From the NCBI GenBank assembly GCA_031835245.1, contig JAVKOQ010000496.1:1-32596 (forward strand): a stretch of 32,596 bases of DNA. The letters are read 5' to 3'. The translations under genes were made by a program, and so were the position numbers. Every line of letters begins with the position of its first letter. Position 1 is the stretch's first letter. Below, piece after piece: positions 10,661-20,935 of the stretch. A model generated the notes under the pieces. That model saw nothing but the letters and a program-made list of their open reading frames with translations, made no database searches and had not been told where the DNA came from. Origin of the DNA: Balamuthia mandrillaris. Its lineage: Eukaryota > Discosea > Longamoebia > Balamuthiidae.

Positions 10661-11366
10661 TACTTTCAGATGATCATGTTGAAGGCGAGAGGATGAAATC
10701 AATGCGGAGATTTTTTCTTGTCTATTTTGTTTGCTTGTTAGCTTGGTTAAGCAAAAGAACACAAATACAAATAACAAGTACGAAGAAGAAGCAGAATTCT
10801 TTTACGTTAAAGTTACCTACATCAAAAACTTGGGTTTGAGCTAAAATCAACACCAAGCCATGTTAGTGAAGCAGTTTTCAGGAAAGCCTCCGTTTGTGGG
10901 CGGTTTTTACAGGCACAGCATAGATGAGGCCCATTATGAACAGCAAAAACAGCTCCAGCAGTGATAACAACAAATATTCAATGACAGGAAAGAGGGTGGT
11001 TGTGTCTAGGCCAGTGCCTACAGCCCACCACCCTGCCACATGCACCCATTGTAACATAGTTAATATGGCGTGGGATGCGCTATTTTTTTCATTAAGAACA
11101 TTAGATGTTAGGCAAAATGGTAGCTCGAAAGAGGAAGAAGAAGAAGAAGAAGAAGAAGAAGAAGAAGAACAAGAAGAAGAAGAACAAGAAGAAGAACAAG
11201 AAGAAGGTTATGAGAACGAGGATTCACCTTGCTCGCTTCTTATGACAAGACAATATATTTAGGGCAGAAAGCACAATGAAGCAGTAAAGTAAAATGGTGG
11301 GTGCAGGTTCAAATCGCTCCAACAATAGCATTACCTATATTTCAACTGAAGTCAGCGTATCCATAT
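10661..11366. other. Intergenic between convergent BCAT and kinase genes
   Basis: This 706-bp gap holds the 3' flanks of BCAT (plus) and the kinase (minus). It includes a (GAA)n tract at 11129-11206. An open plus-strand frame crosses the tract and would encode mostly poly-Glu; I see no domain or conserved block in it and do not call a gene. Confidence 0.5.
11129..11206. repeat. (GAA)n/(CAA) purine microsatellite
   Basis: GAA triplets with interspersed CAA triplets run about 78 bp in the BCAT-kinase intergenic region. The composition resembles the complement of the TTC/TTG tract in the ABC-transporter intron. Confidence 0.9.
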
Positions 11367-14361
11367 TTACAAGGAACTGCAATAAATCAAGCTAAACCAA
11401 TAACTGACCTTTACAAAGAGGAAAATCGCTATGAACGCTTGTTTGGCGATAATCAGATCCAGCTGCAAAAAAAGTCTGCGAGGAGAACTCTTTATGACCC
11501 AAAGCAACCCATTGAGGATTGTGGAATTAGAAACTCTTCTCTTTGGCGTCAGAACCATCAATCGGGACTCTCCAGTCGTGTGGTGAGTGAATAGGGATAA
11601 GACGTTCCCGTTCTTGTCTCTGTTGTGGCTAAGGTTAGCACTAGTTCTAGAGATAGAGAGGAGAGGGAGGGAGAGAGAACGAGGGAGAGAGAGAGAGAGA
11701 GAGAGAGAGAAATAGAAAGATGAAAATGGTGCTGGTTGAAGAGCATACTTTGTTACAGAAGTAGATTCCTGATTACGCTTGTCACGAACCACATTTTCAT
11801 CATCATAAGGAGAAGTAGGGACACTCATTGAAGTTGGCGGTTTAGCAAGGATTAGAGCCGAAGCTGAGATGGAATCTTGATCCAAAGCGGTTGTATGAAC
11901 AGAATTAGGAGGTGAAGATGGGGGAACAGGATATTTGGCGGAAGGAGCAGATGAAGCTTGCATACGCGAGAACAGTCTTTCTCGGATAGGAGGAAATGAA
12001 ACCAACTCATCTACTGTGGGCCTGTCTTGAGGATCCTTGTTCATCATCCACTCAATCAGCCTGAGGAATGAGTGCAATGAGAACATGTGGGAGGTGCCTA
12101 AATTTTACGAAATGAAGGGAGGGTACCTTTTAAGCACAGGAGCACGCTGAGGTGTGTTAGGAAAAGAATCAAGGCGCCGGAAGGAAAGGATTTCTTTCTC
12201 CATGTCCTCAATTCTATCCTTCCCGCTTTGTTGTGGGGCGGTTTCTTGGTTGACACTTGCAAATGGAGAAGCAGAGTAGCACAGAAAGTAGAGAATGACG
12301 CCTAGTGACCATACATCGCTTTTTTCGCTGTAGTCGTGTTTATATCGGCCACTTAAAGGATCGGTTAACAACACCTGTTGTAACAAAAATCAGCAAAGAA
12401 CGAAATGGCAAGAAAGGTGTAACACGTTGCTCTTTTACCTCTGGCGCCATATATTCGATAGTCCCAGTGTTGCCTGTTCTCTCTAGAGCCTTAGCTATCT
12501 GTTCCTTGTGGTCACTGGCTTGGCTCATCAAAATGGGTTTCACACTCCCGAAATCGGTGAGAACAACAGTAAGGCCTTCTTCCATAACTTTGGTGGATCG
12601 TTCGGTAGGATCAGAGTGTAGTGAAGATGCTTGAAGAGGGTCATGCAGCAAGAGGTTTTGTGGTTTGAGGTCGTTATGGCAGATATTGTGAGTATGAAGA
12701 TGGCTCAGGCCGCTCAAGATATCCAAGAAAAAGTTCCAAATGAGTGTCTCGTTTAAGTACTCTCCATCTGCATCTCTGAGAGGATTGTTATCCCTTCCTG
12801 GAGGTGCATTTTTCCTTCGTTGCTCCCGTCTCCATTGTTTCAAACGTTGTATCTTGGTTGCATCCATTGTCGAATCTCTGCTTCTTCGTTTGTTCATTAC
12901 GAAGTCGTAGAGGTTGGTGCCTTGATTGGCGTATTCCATCAATATGAAAAGAAAGGGAACATCTGAGGGGCCAAAGTCGGCCACCTTAGATCTCTCTAGC
13001 CAGCTATGCTTGTACGCTATGCAATTTGGATGGTGGAGTTTCTCTAGCGCCCGTACTGTTGAGGTGGATGGATGATCAGAAAGGAAATCCGGAAAGAAGG
13101 AAGACAAATCGAAGAACGGGCAGCAAGCAGTAGCAAAAAAGGAGCAGAGAGGCATACCTTCTTTGAGAACATCTTTGAGACGTTGAACGTCATTGCCAAC
13201 AGCCACCTTCTTCACAGCATAGCAACCAAGGTCCACACAGTCAAGCATGTGCCGACAGAGGAAGACGCTTCCAAAGGCTCCTCTTCCAATAAGTTTTTCC
13301 TCCACAAAAAAGCGGTCGTAGTAGCCTGTGTTGAAGGCTTCATTTCTCAATCCAGCGTATCTGTTGTTGGCGGTTGTTGTCGTTGTTGATGATGCAGCGG
13401 AAGTGCTTGTTGTGCGAGATGATGATGTGCATGCAGCAGGAAATGGAGCAGCAGTTGTGTGGGTGGCAGGTTCGAGGGTGAGTAGCCTGAAGTAGTTGGG
13501 GGCAAGAAAACGGGAAGGTGTTATGAAAGAGGAGATCAAGGCAGGGCCGGGAGCTGAGATCGTATGGGTCATGCTCTTCGACCGCCGAGATAAGGAGGAA
13601 GGTTTTCCAAAAGCTGTAGCTGCAGAGTGTTGTTGATCAAAGGAGGAGAGCGCTTCATCTTCGCCTTCGATAGGCTCCGTTTCTGTAAAGTCGCTGACGA
13701 TGAATGGCTGTTGAGCTTCGAACATCTCTTCCTCTTCCTCGTCCTCCTCCTCCGCATGAGAAGAAGAAAAGGAGGAAGTACGGGAGAGGGAGCGATAGCA
13801 ATAAGGACAAAACCGACCCCCACCGCTGGCGAGATTATTGGAAGGTTGAGAGCTCACTGCCATGGCTGCCGGTATGTTGAAAGAGGAGGATAGAGCAGCA
13901 GGAATGTCGTTGTTGAAGGAAGAGGCAATTGGAGAGATGGATGAAGTGGAGGCACCACCAGGAACTGTGGCGTAGCCAGAGGTGCAAAGATCGTTGGCAG
14001 CGTCGGTGCGTGGACTGCTGCTGCCGTTTTGTGCGGAAGGAGGTGTGGCGGTGGTGCTGGGCGGAGATCTGACCACGCGCAGTTGTTTACGACGTGCATT
14101 GTAGACCACCATCTTATGGAGGAGAGGGTCGTGGAGCACCACCACCCATGACTCAGGATCGCGAATCGTCAGCGCCCATGAGCCAAAGGGCTCCATTGCT
14201 GTGCCAGCAGAGGGAGCAGCACTGCTTGTTGTTGTGGTTGGTGCTGGCAACGAACGGGAGAGACGAGAATGGGTGGAGCCATCTGTGGAAGACAGGGAGC
14301 GCCTACGTCGGCTAAGGGCGCTCCCTGAGGGAAACGATAATCCTGGTGAGGCTGTTCGCAT
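11367..14361 (-). CDS. IKS-type serine/threonine protein kinase with C-terminal hydrophobic tail
   Basis: Five exons (14361-13158, 13055-12439, 12374-12127, 12060-11749, 11646-11367) join in frame to 886 residues. A long low-complexity Ser/Thr/Ala N-terminal region holds a CPYC pair (RFCPYCYRSLS) and an acidic run. The kinase domain starts with GYYDRFFVEEKLIGRGAFG, glycine loop near residue 360, then AVKKV, the catalytic loop HNDLKPQN near 528, TDFGS and TIEYMAPEV. The GYYxRFFVEE lead-in, the RHMLDCVDLG block and the HSWLE stretch match the fungal Iks1 family. Asn replaces the usual Arg of HRD. The C terminus has a hydrophobic stretch (IIAKQAFIAIFLFVKV), suggesting membrane attachment. The start is the first in-frame ATG; the frame remains open upstream, so an extra 5' exon is possible. 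It diverges from the ABC transporter. Confidence 0.88.
11665..11712. repeat. (GA)n microsatellite in kinase intron 4
   Basis: The tract reads (TC)n on the transcribed strand and lies about 20-65 nt upstream of the acceptor at 11647, where a polypyrimidine tract is expected. Confidence 0.85.
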
Positions 14362-14973
14362 GCTTTGGGGGTCGCAAGTGGCCACTTCAGACGCTCGTTT
14401 GAGCACTACACAAGCAGTAAAGCTCTGCTGCGCTGCTGCCTTTTCTTTGTGTTGACTTTTTTTAAAAAAAAAAAAACATGCGGCCCCTCGAACTGGTCGA
14501 GGAGATAAATCCAGTTCGAATCTCGGTGACTACAATCTTGTTTTTACCCTTTAAATTATTGTGTGGAACCGACACTTCTTTTATTTGTGCGCAGCAACAA
14601 ACCAGAGCAGCTTAGAGAGCCAGTTATAACGTATGCTCTCTCTATCATCGCTATGGGGACACACATGCCATTGACACAGAGGAGGACCCGAGGGAACAGG
14701 ACAATAAGAGAGCACAACTGCTGCTAGAAGTTGCCAACGAATTGCCACGACCTTCTCAAGCACATAGCTTCTCACTCTTCTTTGCGTTACTCACTCGTTG
14801 TCGTGAAAAAGGCTGCCAGAGAACGGAAGAGTGTGGAGAGCTAAAGTTCTCCACAAGGCACTCGTTCTCGTGGCGATGATGGACAAAACCTGCCAACGGA
14901 ACACACCGTTTAAACGCATGCTCCTCCTTCGAAAGAACCAATAAAAAATCAGACAAAAATCGCAAGAATAAAA
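14362..14973. promoter_or_regulatory. Divergent intergenic region between kinase and ABC transporter
   Basis: This 612-bp region lies between two opposed start codons. It contains T/A homopolymer runs at 14456-14476 and a tRNA-T-arm-like sequence at 14510-14535 followed by a T-run, but no complete tRNA fold. From about 14630 to 14870 one plus-strand frame is open and protein-like but has no start codon and no recognisable domain. Confidence 0.4.
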
Positions 14974-17900
14974 ATGGCTGTGGCACAAAGTGCCTCCGCC
15001 TCTCGCTCTGTATCAGTGTCGTACGTGTGGCCAAGACTTGCTGGCTTGTTACATCAGTTCCGGTCCTTGTTGCTGTTCGCTCTGAGTTTGCATGTTGTTG
15101 CCGCGTTTATAAGCGCTACTGTGGCAAAGTACGTTTTTTTCTGGCATGAGAGCTGGAAGGAGGTGACTGGTGATTGAGTTTGGTTTGTACAGGTTTTATG
15201 GAGGGTTTGTGGATTTGATGCTGGAACGCAATGTGACAGGGTTGCACCAACTTTTTGCGTTGTGTGTCTTCTTCGAAGCTCTTAATGTCTTCATTTGGAA
15301 ATTCAGGTTTCTTGTTCTTGCTCTTCTTCTTGTTCTTCTTCTTCTTGTTCTTCTTCTTCTTCTTGTTCTTCTTCTTGTTCTTCTTCTTCTTCTTGTTCTT
15401 CTTCTTGTTCTTCTTCTTGTTCTTCTTGTTCTTCTTCTTCTTGTTCTTCTTCTTGTTCTTGTTCTTCTTCTTCTTCTTCTTCTTCTTCTTCTTCTTCTTT
15501 TGTTTTCTTCTTTCTTCTTCTTTTGTTCTTCTTCTTGTTCTTCTTCTTGTTCTTCTTGTTCTTCTTCTTCTTGTTCTTCTTCTTGTTCTTGTTTTCTTCT
15601 TCTTCTTCTTCTTCTTCTTCTTCTTGTTCTTCTTCTTCTTGTTCTTGTTCTTGTTCTTGTTCTTCTTCTTCTTCTTCTTCTTCTTCTTCTTGGTCTTGTT
15701 CTTGTTCTTGTTCTTGTTCTTGTTCTTGTTCTTGTTCTTGTTCTCGTTCTTCTAGCTGGACCAGTATGCTTACTTGAAAGAGACAGGAGGTACATATTGA
15801 CGGCCAAGTTAGGCGTGGGAGTGGATCTGCACCTTCGGCAACAGCTCTATCAGCACCTGCAACGACATTCCCTTGATATATTCATGCGGCATCAAGCAGG
15901 AGAACTGTTGACACATTTTATGGCGGACACCGCAAAGGTCCAGAGAATGGTGGCAGTACAGGTGCCAGCAATGTTGGAGCACGCCTGCATGGTGACATGC
16001 TTGCTAGTCTTCATGTTTGTCAGCGAATGGCGGTTAAGCTTGATTCTGTGTGTTGCTTTTTGGTGGCCTCAGATTCTTTTGGCTGTGCGAGTAGGAGCTA
16101 GGGTTCTCGTTTTCTTACTTACTTGCTTGGCTGCTTCCACCTTCTCACTGTGTTATTGTATTCTAACCCGTAACGACGATGCATCCACAGTGGCAGCGAT
16201 ATGAAGTATTGCGGCACAAGATTCAAACCAGAATGAACGCGGTGCTTGTTGAGACTTTGTCTTACGGAGGTTTCTTGTTGACTAAGCTCTATGGAGGACA
16301 GGCACCTTCCTTCTCACCCCTTCTCTTCGTCGCTTGATCCTTGCTGATGTCTCTACACTTGTAGGAGTTCTTTCTGAATAGAATGACGAGCTGTTGCCAA
16401 GAATTGGAAACCTCCTACGTCTCGCAGTACATAGAGGAATTCTTCAGAGGCTGGGCAATGTACAGATTGATGCCGCCTCTGGGCAGAGCTACTATGCTCT
16501 ATGTAGGAGGTCTGCTTGTTTGCTATTGTGGCGACTCTGTTGATGTTGGTGCGTTTGGTTGCGACTTTGGCTATCCCTTTCGATTGGACCTCGTGAGGTC
16601 TATTAACACATGCTTGTCTAGGCGCAGTCGTTAGCTTTGCCTTCTATCTTACAAAAAGCATTCATGCCGTGGAGGAGTTGGTGGCTGTGCATCGGGATAT
16701 GGCAGGCAATTTTCCCAGTTTTAAACGCTATTTTGACTATTTGGAATCAGCAGCCCTTATCCAGGACCAACCAGATGCTCTCACGCTGACTAAAGTATCA
16801 GGAGCAATTGACTTTTATAACGTTTCGTTTCGGTATCCTCAGTCCCAACCGTTGCCCTCTGAGAGCAAAGAGATGCAACCAACGCAAGAAGTGGAACAAG
16901 AAGAAAAAGAAGAGGAGGAGGAAGAAGAAGATGAAGTAGAAGAAGAGAACAGCTTAAATGTGGAGACAGAGGAAAGATGGGCATTGAGGAATGTTTCATT
17001 TTCTGTCAAGGTTTGTACTTTGTTTGTTATTGTAGCAGTATATTTGCTTACGTACATTCGTGATTTTTTAACGCCAGGCTGGGCAGACAGTAGCATTTGT
17101 TGGCAGCAGTGGTGCAGGCAAAACCACTGTTACACTCCTTATGCAACGCTTTTTCGATCCTCTTCATGGCGTTGTGTCAGTGGACTCGCATGATCTTCGC
17201 TCTGTTCGACATGGTATGTTTTGTGTCAAATATTCTTATTTGCAAAAGAGAATGCTTATACTCTATTGCTTCCCGCAGAATCACTGCTCAAACATATTGC
17301 AATTGTATCGCAGGACTCTTTCTTTTTCAATGATACTATCGAATTCAATCTTCGCTTTGCCAAGCCCAATTGTACCCAAGAAGAGATGGACCATGCGTGC
17401 CAGATAGCCAACATCTATGACTTTATCATGGGCCTGAAGCACCAATACAACGCCATTGGTTTGTTTATTCATTACTCCAGCAGTTGTAGTAGCCTTCATA
17501 TGAAGCTCAACTCACTCTCTCTTTGTACAGTAGGTGAAGGTGGTCATACTTTGAGTGGGGGACAACGGCAACGGTTATCCATCGCCCGAGCTATCCTCAA
17601 GAATACCCCGTACTCTTTCCTCTCTTGCGTTCCATTATATCTTTGCCACCTCTACATTCACTTTTTTTTCTTTATGTTGTTCAGTTTGCTCTATTAACAG
17701 TTTCGTGTTGAACAGGATCCTTATCTTGGATGAAGCGTCATCCAACATTGACAACATTAATGAGCGGCTCATTCGAGAGGCTCTGGTCCGAGTCTGCAAA
17801 GATCGCACAACTATCATCATTGCACATCGTTTGAGTAATGTAATGGATGCAGATTCTATTTTTGTGTTTGCTAATGGCATGTTGATGCAGCAAGGGAAGC

Positions 17901-17995
17901 ATTCGCAGCTTCTCAAAGACAAACAAGGTCTTTACTTCAAACTTTACATGCAACAACGCGAAGAGAACTCCACAAGCACACAAGGCTCGCCATAA
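14974..17995 (+). CDS. ABC half-transporter (ABCB/TAP-like)
   Basis: Ten exons (14974-15128, 15193-15306, 15787-16090, 16191-16301, 16365-16548, 16622-17010, 17078-17213, 17279-17458, 17531-17609, 17716-17995) join in frame to 643 residues: one transmembrane domain and one nucleotide-binding domain, as in homodimeric or heterodimeric ABCB half-transporters. Visible: membrane helices, the [13 protein letters not shown] coupling-helix region, Walker A GSSGAGKT at 428-435, Q-loop IVSQDSFFF, signature LSGGQ at 532-536, Walker B ILILDE at 552-557, D-loop-like SSNID, and H-loop His588. All ATPase motifs are kept. Intron 4 is GC-AG (16302-16364). Intron 2 is 480 bp of microsatellite. An acidic insertion (about 363-408) separates FRYP from ALRNVSF in the nucleotide-binding domain. 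The N-terminal presequence is short, so mitochondrial or other membrane location is undecided. Confidence 0.92.
15308..15757. repeat. Imperfect TTC/TTG hexamer and triplet array filling ABC intron 2
   Basis: About 450 bp of TTC, TTCTTG and TTCTTCTTG units, with a brief TTTTG interruption near 15500-15530, fills most of the 480-bp intron (15307-15786). All three plus-strand frames and one minus-strand frame stay open across it purely from repeat composition. The complementary strand is GAA rich. Confidence 0.97.
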
Positions 17996-18071
17996 ACTGT
18001 TTATTTATAGGAAAAATGTGATTATTCAGCTTTATTCACTTGCCTTGCCTTGCTCCTTTGTTGTTTTGGGT
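17996..18071. other. Short convergent gap
   Basis: Only 76 bp separate the stop codons of the ABC transporter (plus) and the ankyrin/nucleotidyltransferase-like gene (minus); their 3' UTRs probably overlap. Confidence 0.7.
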
Positions 18072-20617
18072 TCATTGCATTCCCTGCAACCAATTAGGCA
18101 CAAGAAATGGGGAATGATTGGCCATCAGGTGCAGTTGGTGCATCAAGTAAGGAGGGGCACGCAGGGCAGCCGCTGCTTGTCCTCCCTCCACATCCTCCTT
18201 TGTGCTGTGGCACACCAATTCGGGAGGCCTGTGATATCGTGTGTAGCCATCAAAGTGATTGAACTCGGCCTTCCATTCATCCTCTTGACTTGGTGCTTCC
18301 CAACGGGAACGGCCAGAATGAACCTTGAGATGTTGAATCACCTTTTCAGCAGGCCAATCCTTGCCATAGGGAATGCTGTCCACGGGCCTTAAGGACAGCA
18401 GCTTCTCTTTCAAACAAGGGTGACGTTCGCAAAGAAGCAGCAACTTCAGTCCCACCGCTGGATAACACTCCTCTCCTTCATCATCGCCTGAGTACACCCA
18501 GTTGAACTTTTTGGTGTGGTCTGGTTTTGCCAACAATGCTTCTTTGTCCTCGGAAGGCGGTTCAAGGATGTTACCTTCTTCGTCTCTGACCAAACAACGA
18601 TCCACCACGGCAAACCCTCTCTTCTCCGCATACTTCACCAACCGCTGCTCGTAGTGGGGACATCCTCTCACTCCATAAATGTCCTTCTCCTGGCCGTGGG
18701 CCAAGTTCCAACGACGATTGAAGGCCATCCAGGCACGAGGCAAGGCCCACACGTCCTTGCCATCGAAAGCCACGCATGTGCAATCCAAGTCGATACCGTG
18801 CAGCACTTCCGTGATGGAATGGAAGGCTCCCATGATCTGGATGGGGCGATAGGGATGATGACGAAGGAATGTAATGCTCTCTCCCGATGAGACGGCCGTG
18901 ACAGGAACTTCCGGGATGGCCTTCACGATGGTGGTGTAGATTTCCACCACCTTCTCAGCAATGAGCTCCTTGTCTTCGATGCCGTGGAGACAGAGATCAA
19001 GGTCTGTGCCTTCCCCAAATGTGTTGGTAAAGTATTGGTCGAGGTGTTCTGGGTCCGCTTCATCAAAGGGGGAAGGAAGCAAGCAGGCCACCACCGCGCC
19101 ACCCAACACCAAGAGGTTCTCCCAGTTCAGTCCTTTCAGCTGGCCTTGGGAGAAGACCTCCATCTTCTTGCCAAATGTCTCTCTGCTTGTCACCACAGAA
19201 GCTTTCTCTCTTTCTTCCAAGGCTTCCTTCTTGATGGTGGCGTTGCTGTGAGGGAAGATCTTGTGCTGACGTTCAAAGGCGTCTTCGGGTTCGATCCTCC
19301 ACATCTCTGCTGGCGTGTCGAACACGGAGAGGACATCTCCGAAAGCAGAACGACCTTGAAACAGCTGGCCGCGACGGAAAGCAGGGAAGGCAACCATGTC
19401 CCTCCAGTACTTGTCGCAGGCCATGAGGGCATTAGTTTGGGCTTCTGTGGAGAGTAACGAGGCCATCTGTTTGCTGTGGTGAGCGAGAAAGTGCATGAGC
19501 ACCTGGCCACGTTGGGGCAAAGGCAGATGGTTACAAATGGAGGACAGGATTTGTTCCAATGCTCCCTCGCTGGCTGACTGCACCAGTGCCGACCATAAGG
19601 GTGATGGAGAAGAGGAAGAAGAAGAAGAAGAAGAAGAAGAAAAACGCGAAGATGAAGCAGAAGACGTGATGTCAAAACACAACTCGTGGGCCAGAACTGC
19701 AGCGCAAGCTTTTTGCAATGGAGGGATTGTAGAAAGTTCGATTCCTTCGTGGCTTCCTTCCTGCAACTCCTCCTCAGTGAAGTACCAAAGCTGGTTCCGG
19801 GCCTTGACTGTATCAATGATAACTTTGAGACAGTCCTTGTGTCCTCCTATTTTGGCAAACCGGTACATGGTGGCGAAGCCATAATAGTAGTTGGCATACA
19901 TAAGCAGCTTCAAGGCCTTGGCAGAACCGAACAGGGCCACCAAAGAAGCCACGCTGTTATTGTCAGCGTCCCTCAGCTGGTCCACTGTACAATCAGGAGG
20001 TTTGTCAGCCAACAGCCGCAAGATATCCTCCACTTCAGCCTCATGAGTGACCTTGTAAAGGTCCACTCTCACAGAGCTCTGGCGCTCACACCAATAGGAA
20101 GCTGGTGGCACTTCGGGGATCAACGGCTCCAGCGCGGCGAGCAAGCGTTGTTCATTATGCTTGCGCTTCTTGGCCAGGAGCTGTTCCTGCTGGTAGGCTT
20201 GAAGACGGACCTCTCCAACAAGTGGTATGCGGAAGGGGGTGCCATCCACTCGAATCACGTAGTGCGGCTTTGAATGGGTCATCCTTGCAAGAAAAAACTG
20301 TTGCGGTTGTTTTCTTTAACTTTCTTTCACTTAATTAATGCTCAGGCACTCAAGCACTGAGGATACTTACTGCAGAATTTTAAGGATTGTTAACGGTGAA
20401 CAAAGATAACAGTTCCAACAGAAACTCCACATCTCTTTCTGCCATATGAACTGGTCCTTTGTAAGAAAGAGTGCTTCAAGAGGAAGAACAAGGCACAGAA
20501 AGAACAGGAGAAAACATGAGGACAAGAAGGAGGCAGTAGAGCAGGGGTAAGAACCTGCAGGTTGCAAAAGTATTCCTGGACAAGATCGTCAACAAGTCCT
20601 TCCAGCGAGCAAGTCAT
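18072..20617 (-). CDS. Large protein with degenerate ankyrin-like N part and nucleotidyltransferase-like core
   Basis: Three exons (20617-20555, 20456-20371, 20283-18072) give 786 residues. Exon 2 ends at a consensus GTAAGT donor and joins exon 3 in frame; an alternative is a start at the ATG at 20282 with upstream exons untranslated. The N part (about 120-200) has ankyrin-like helices (LRDADNNSVASLVALFGSAK, FAKIGGHKDCLKVII). A poly-Ser run follows near 265. The C half has a GG then DxD pattern (LGGAVVACLLP near 443, DLDLCLHG near 477) as in the nucleotidyltransferase fold, then ITFLRHHPYRPIQI, a HGIDLDCTCVAFDGK block, VWALPRAWMAF and a YEQRLVKYAEKRGF block. Similar block order is, to my knowledge, found in amoebal and giant-virus ankyrin proteins of unknown function. 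Activity is inferred only from the motif pattern. Confidence 0.75.
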
Positions 20618-20935
20618 GTTATGAGCGGGGAAAAGGAGGAAAAACGGCAGGCGACACGCAAGGGCACCCGCGGTTGGAAGACTCGCCCTCTCCAGATGTG
20701 GGGTCGCTTCCGACTCAACTCGACTTTGCCTCGCTGATATTAATACTTCATCCCGTTTGCGGCCAAATCCAAATCAAGGGGAGTCCTTACGGACCCAAAA
20801 AGGCGTAGGCACCAAAGTTTGGGGGTCCTTACTGCTTCGTCTGCTCTCGGCCGGGGCAAAAAAAGAGAGGCACAGAGAGGAGAAAAAAAGAAAGGCACAG
20901 AGAAAAGAGCGCAAACGGACTCTCGTCCTCACAGA
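20618..20935. promoter_or_regulatory. Divergent intergenic region
   Basis: This 318-bp region lies between two opposed start codons (minus at 20617, plus at 20936). It is purine rich near 20860-20930. No nameable control site or RNA gene was seen. Confidence 0.4.

Noticed and set aside
10924-11262. 112-codon frame ending in poly-Glu, with a short stretch resembling BCAT exon 4 (GGGTGGTTGTGT)
   Set aside because: Similarity covers about 25 bp only and does not extend; the rest is a GAA repeat. Not called as a gene or BCAT duplicate.
14478-14545. tRNA-like sequence: CCAGTTCGAATCTCGG followed by a T-run
   Set aside because: The T-loop and terminator-like run are there, but the T-stem has a mismatch, the anticodon-arm position lacks a proper loop, and no matching 5' acceptor strand exists upstream or downstream. 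At best it is a decayed tRNA or SINE piece.
14630-14870. Open protein-like plus-strand frame in the kinase-ABC gap
   Set aside because: No start codon, no recognisable domain and no convincing splice sites; it overlaps an equally open minus-strand frame.
15170-15810. Long open frames on both strands (poly-Leu, poly-Phe, poly-Ser, poly-Arg)
   Set aside because: They come from the TTC/TTG microsatellite inside an intron of the ABC transporter.
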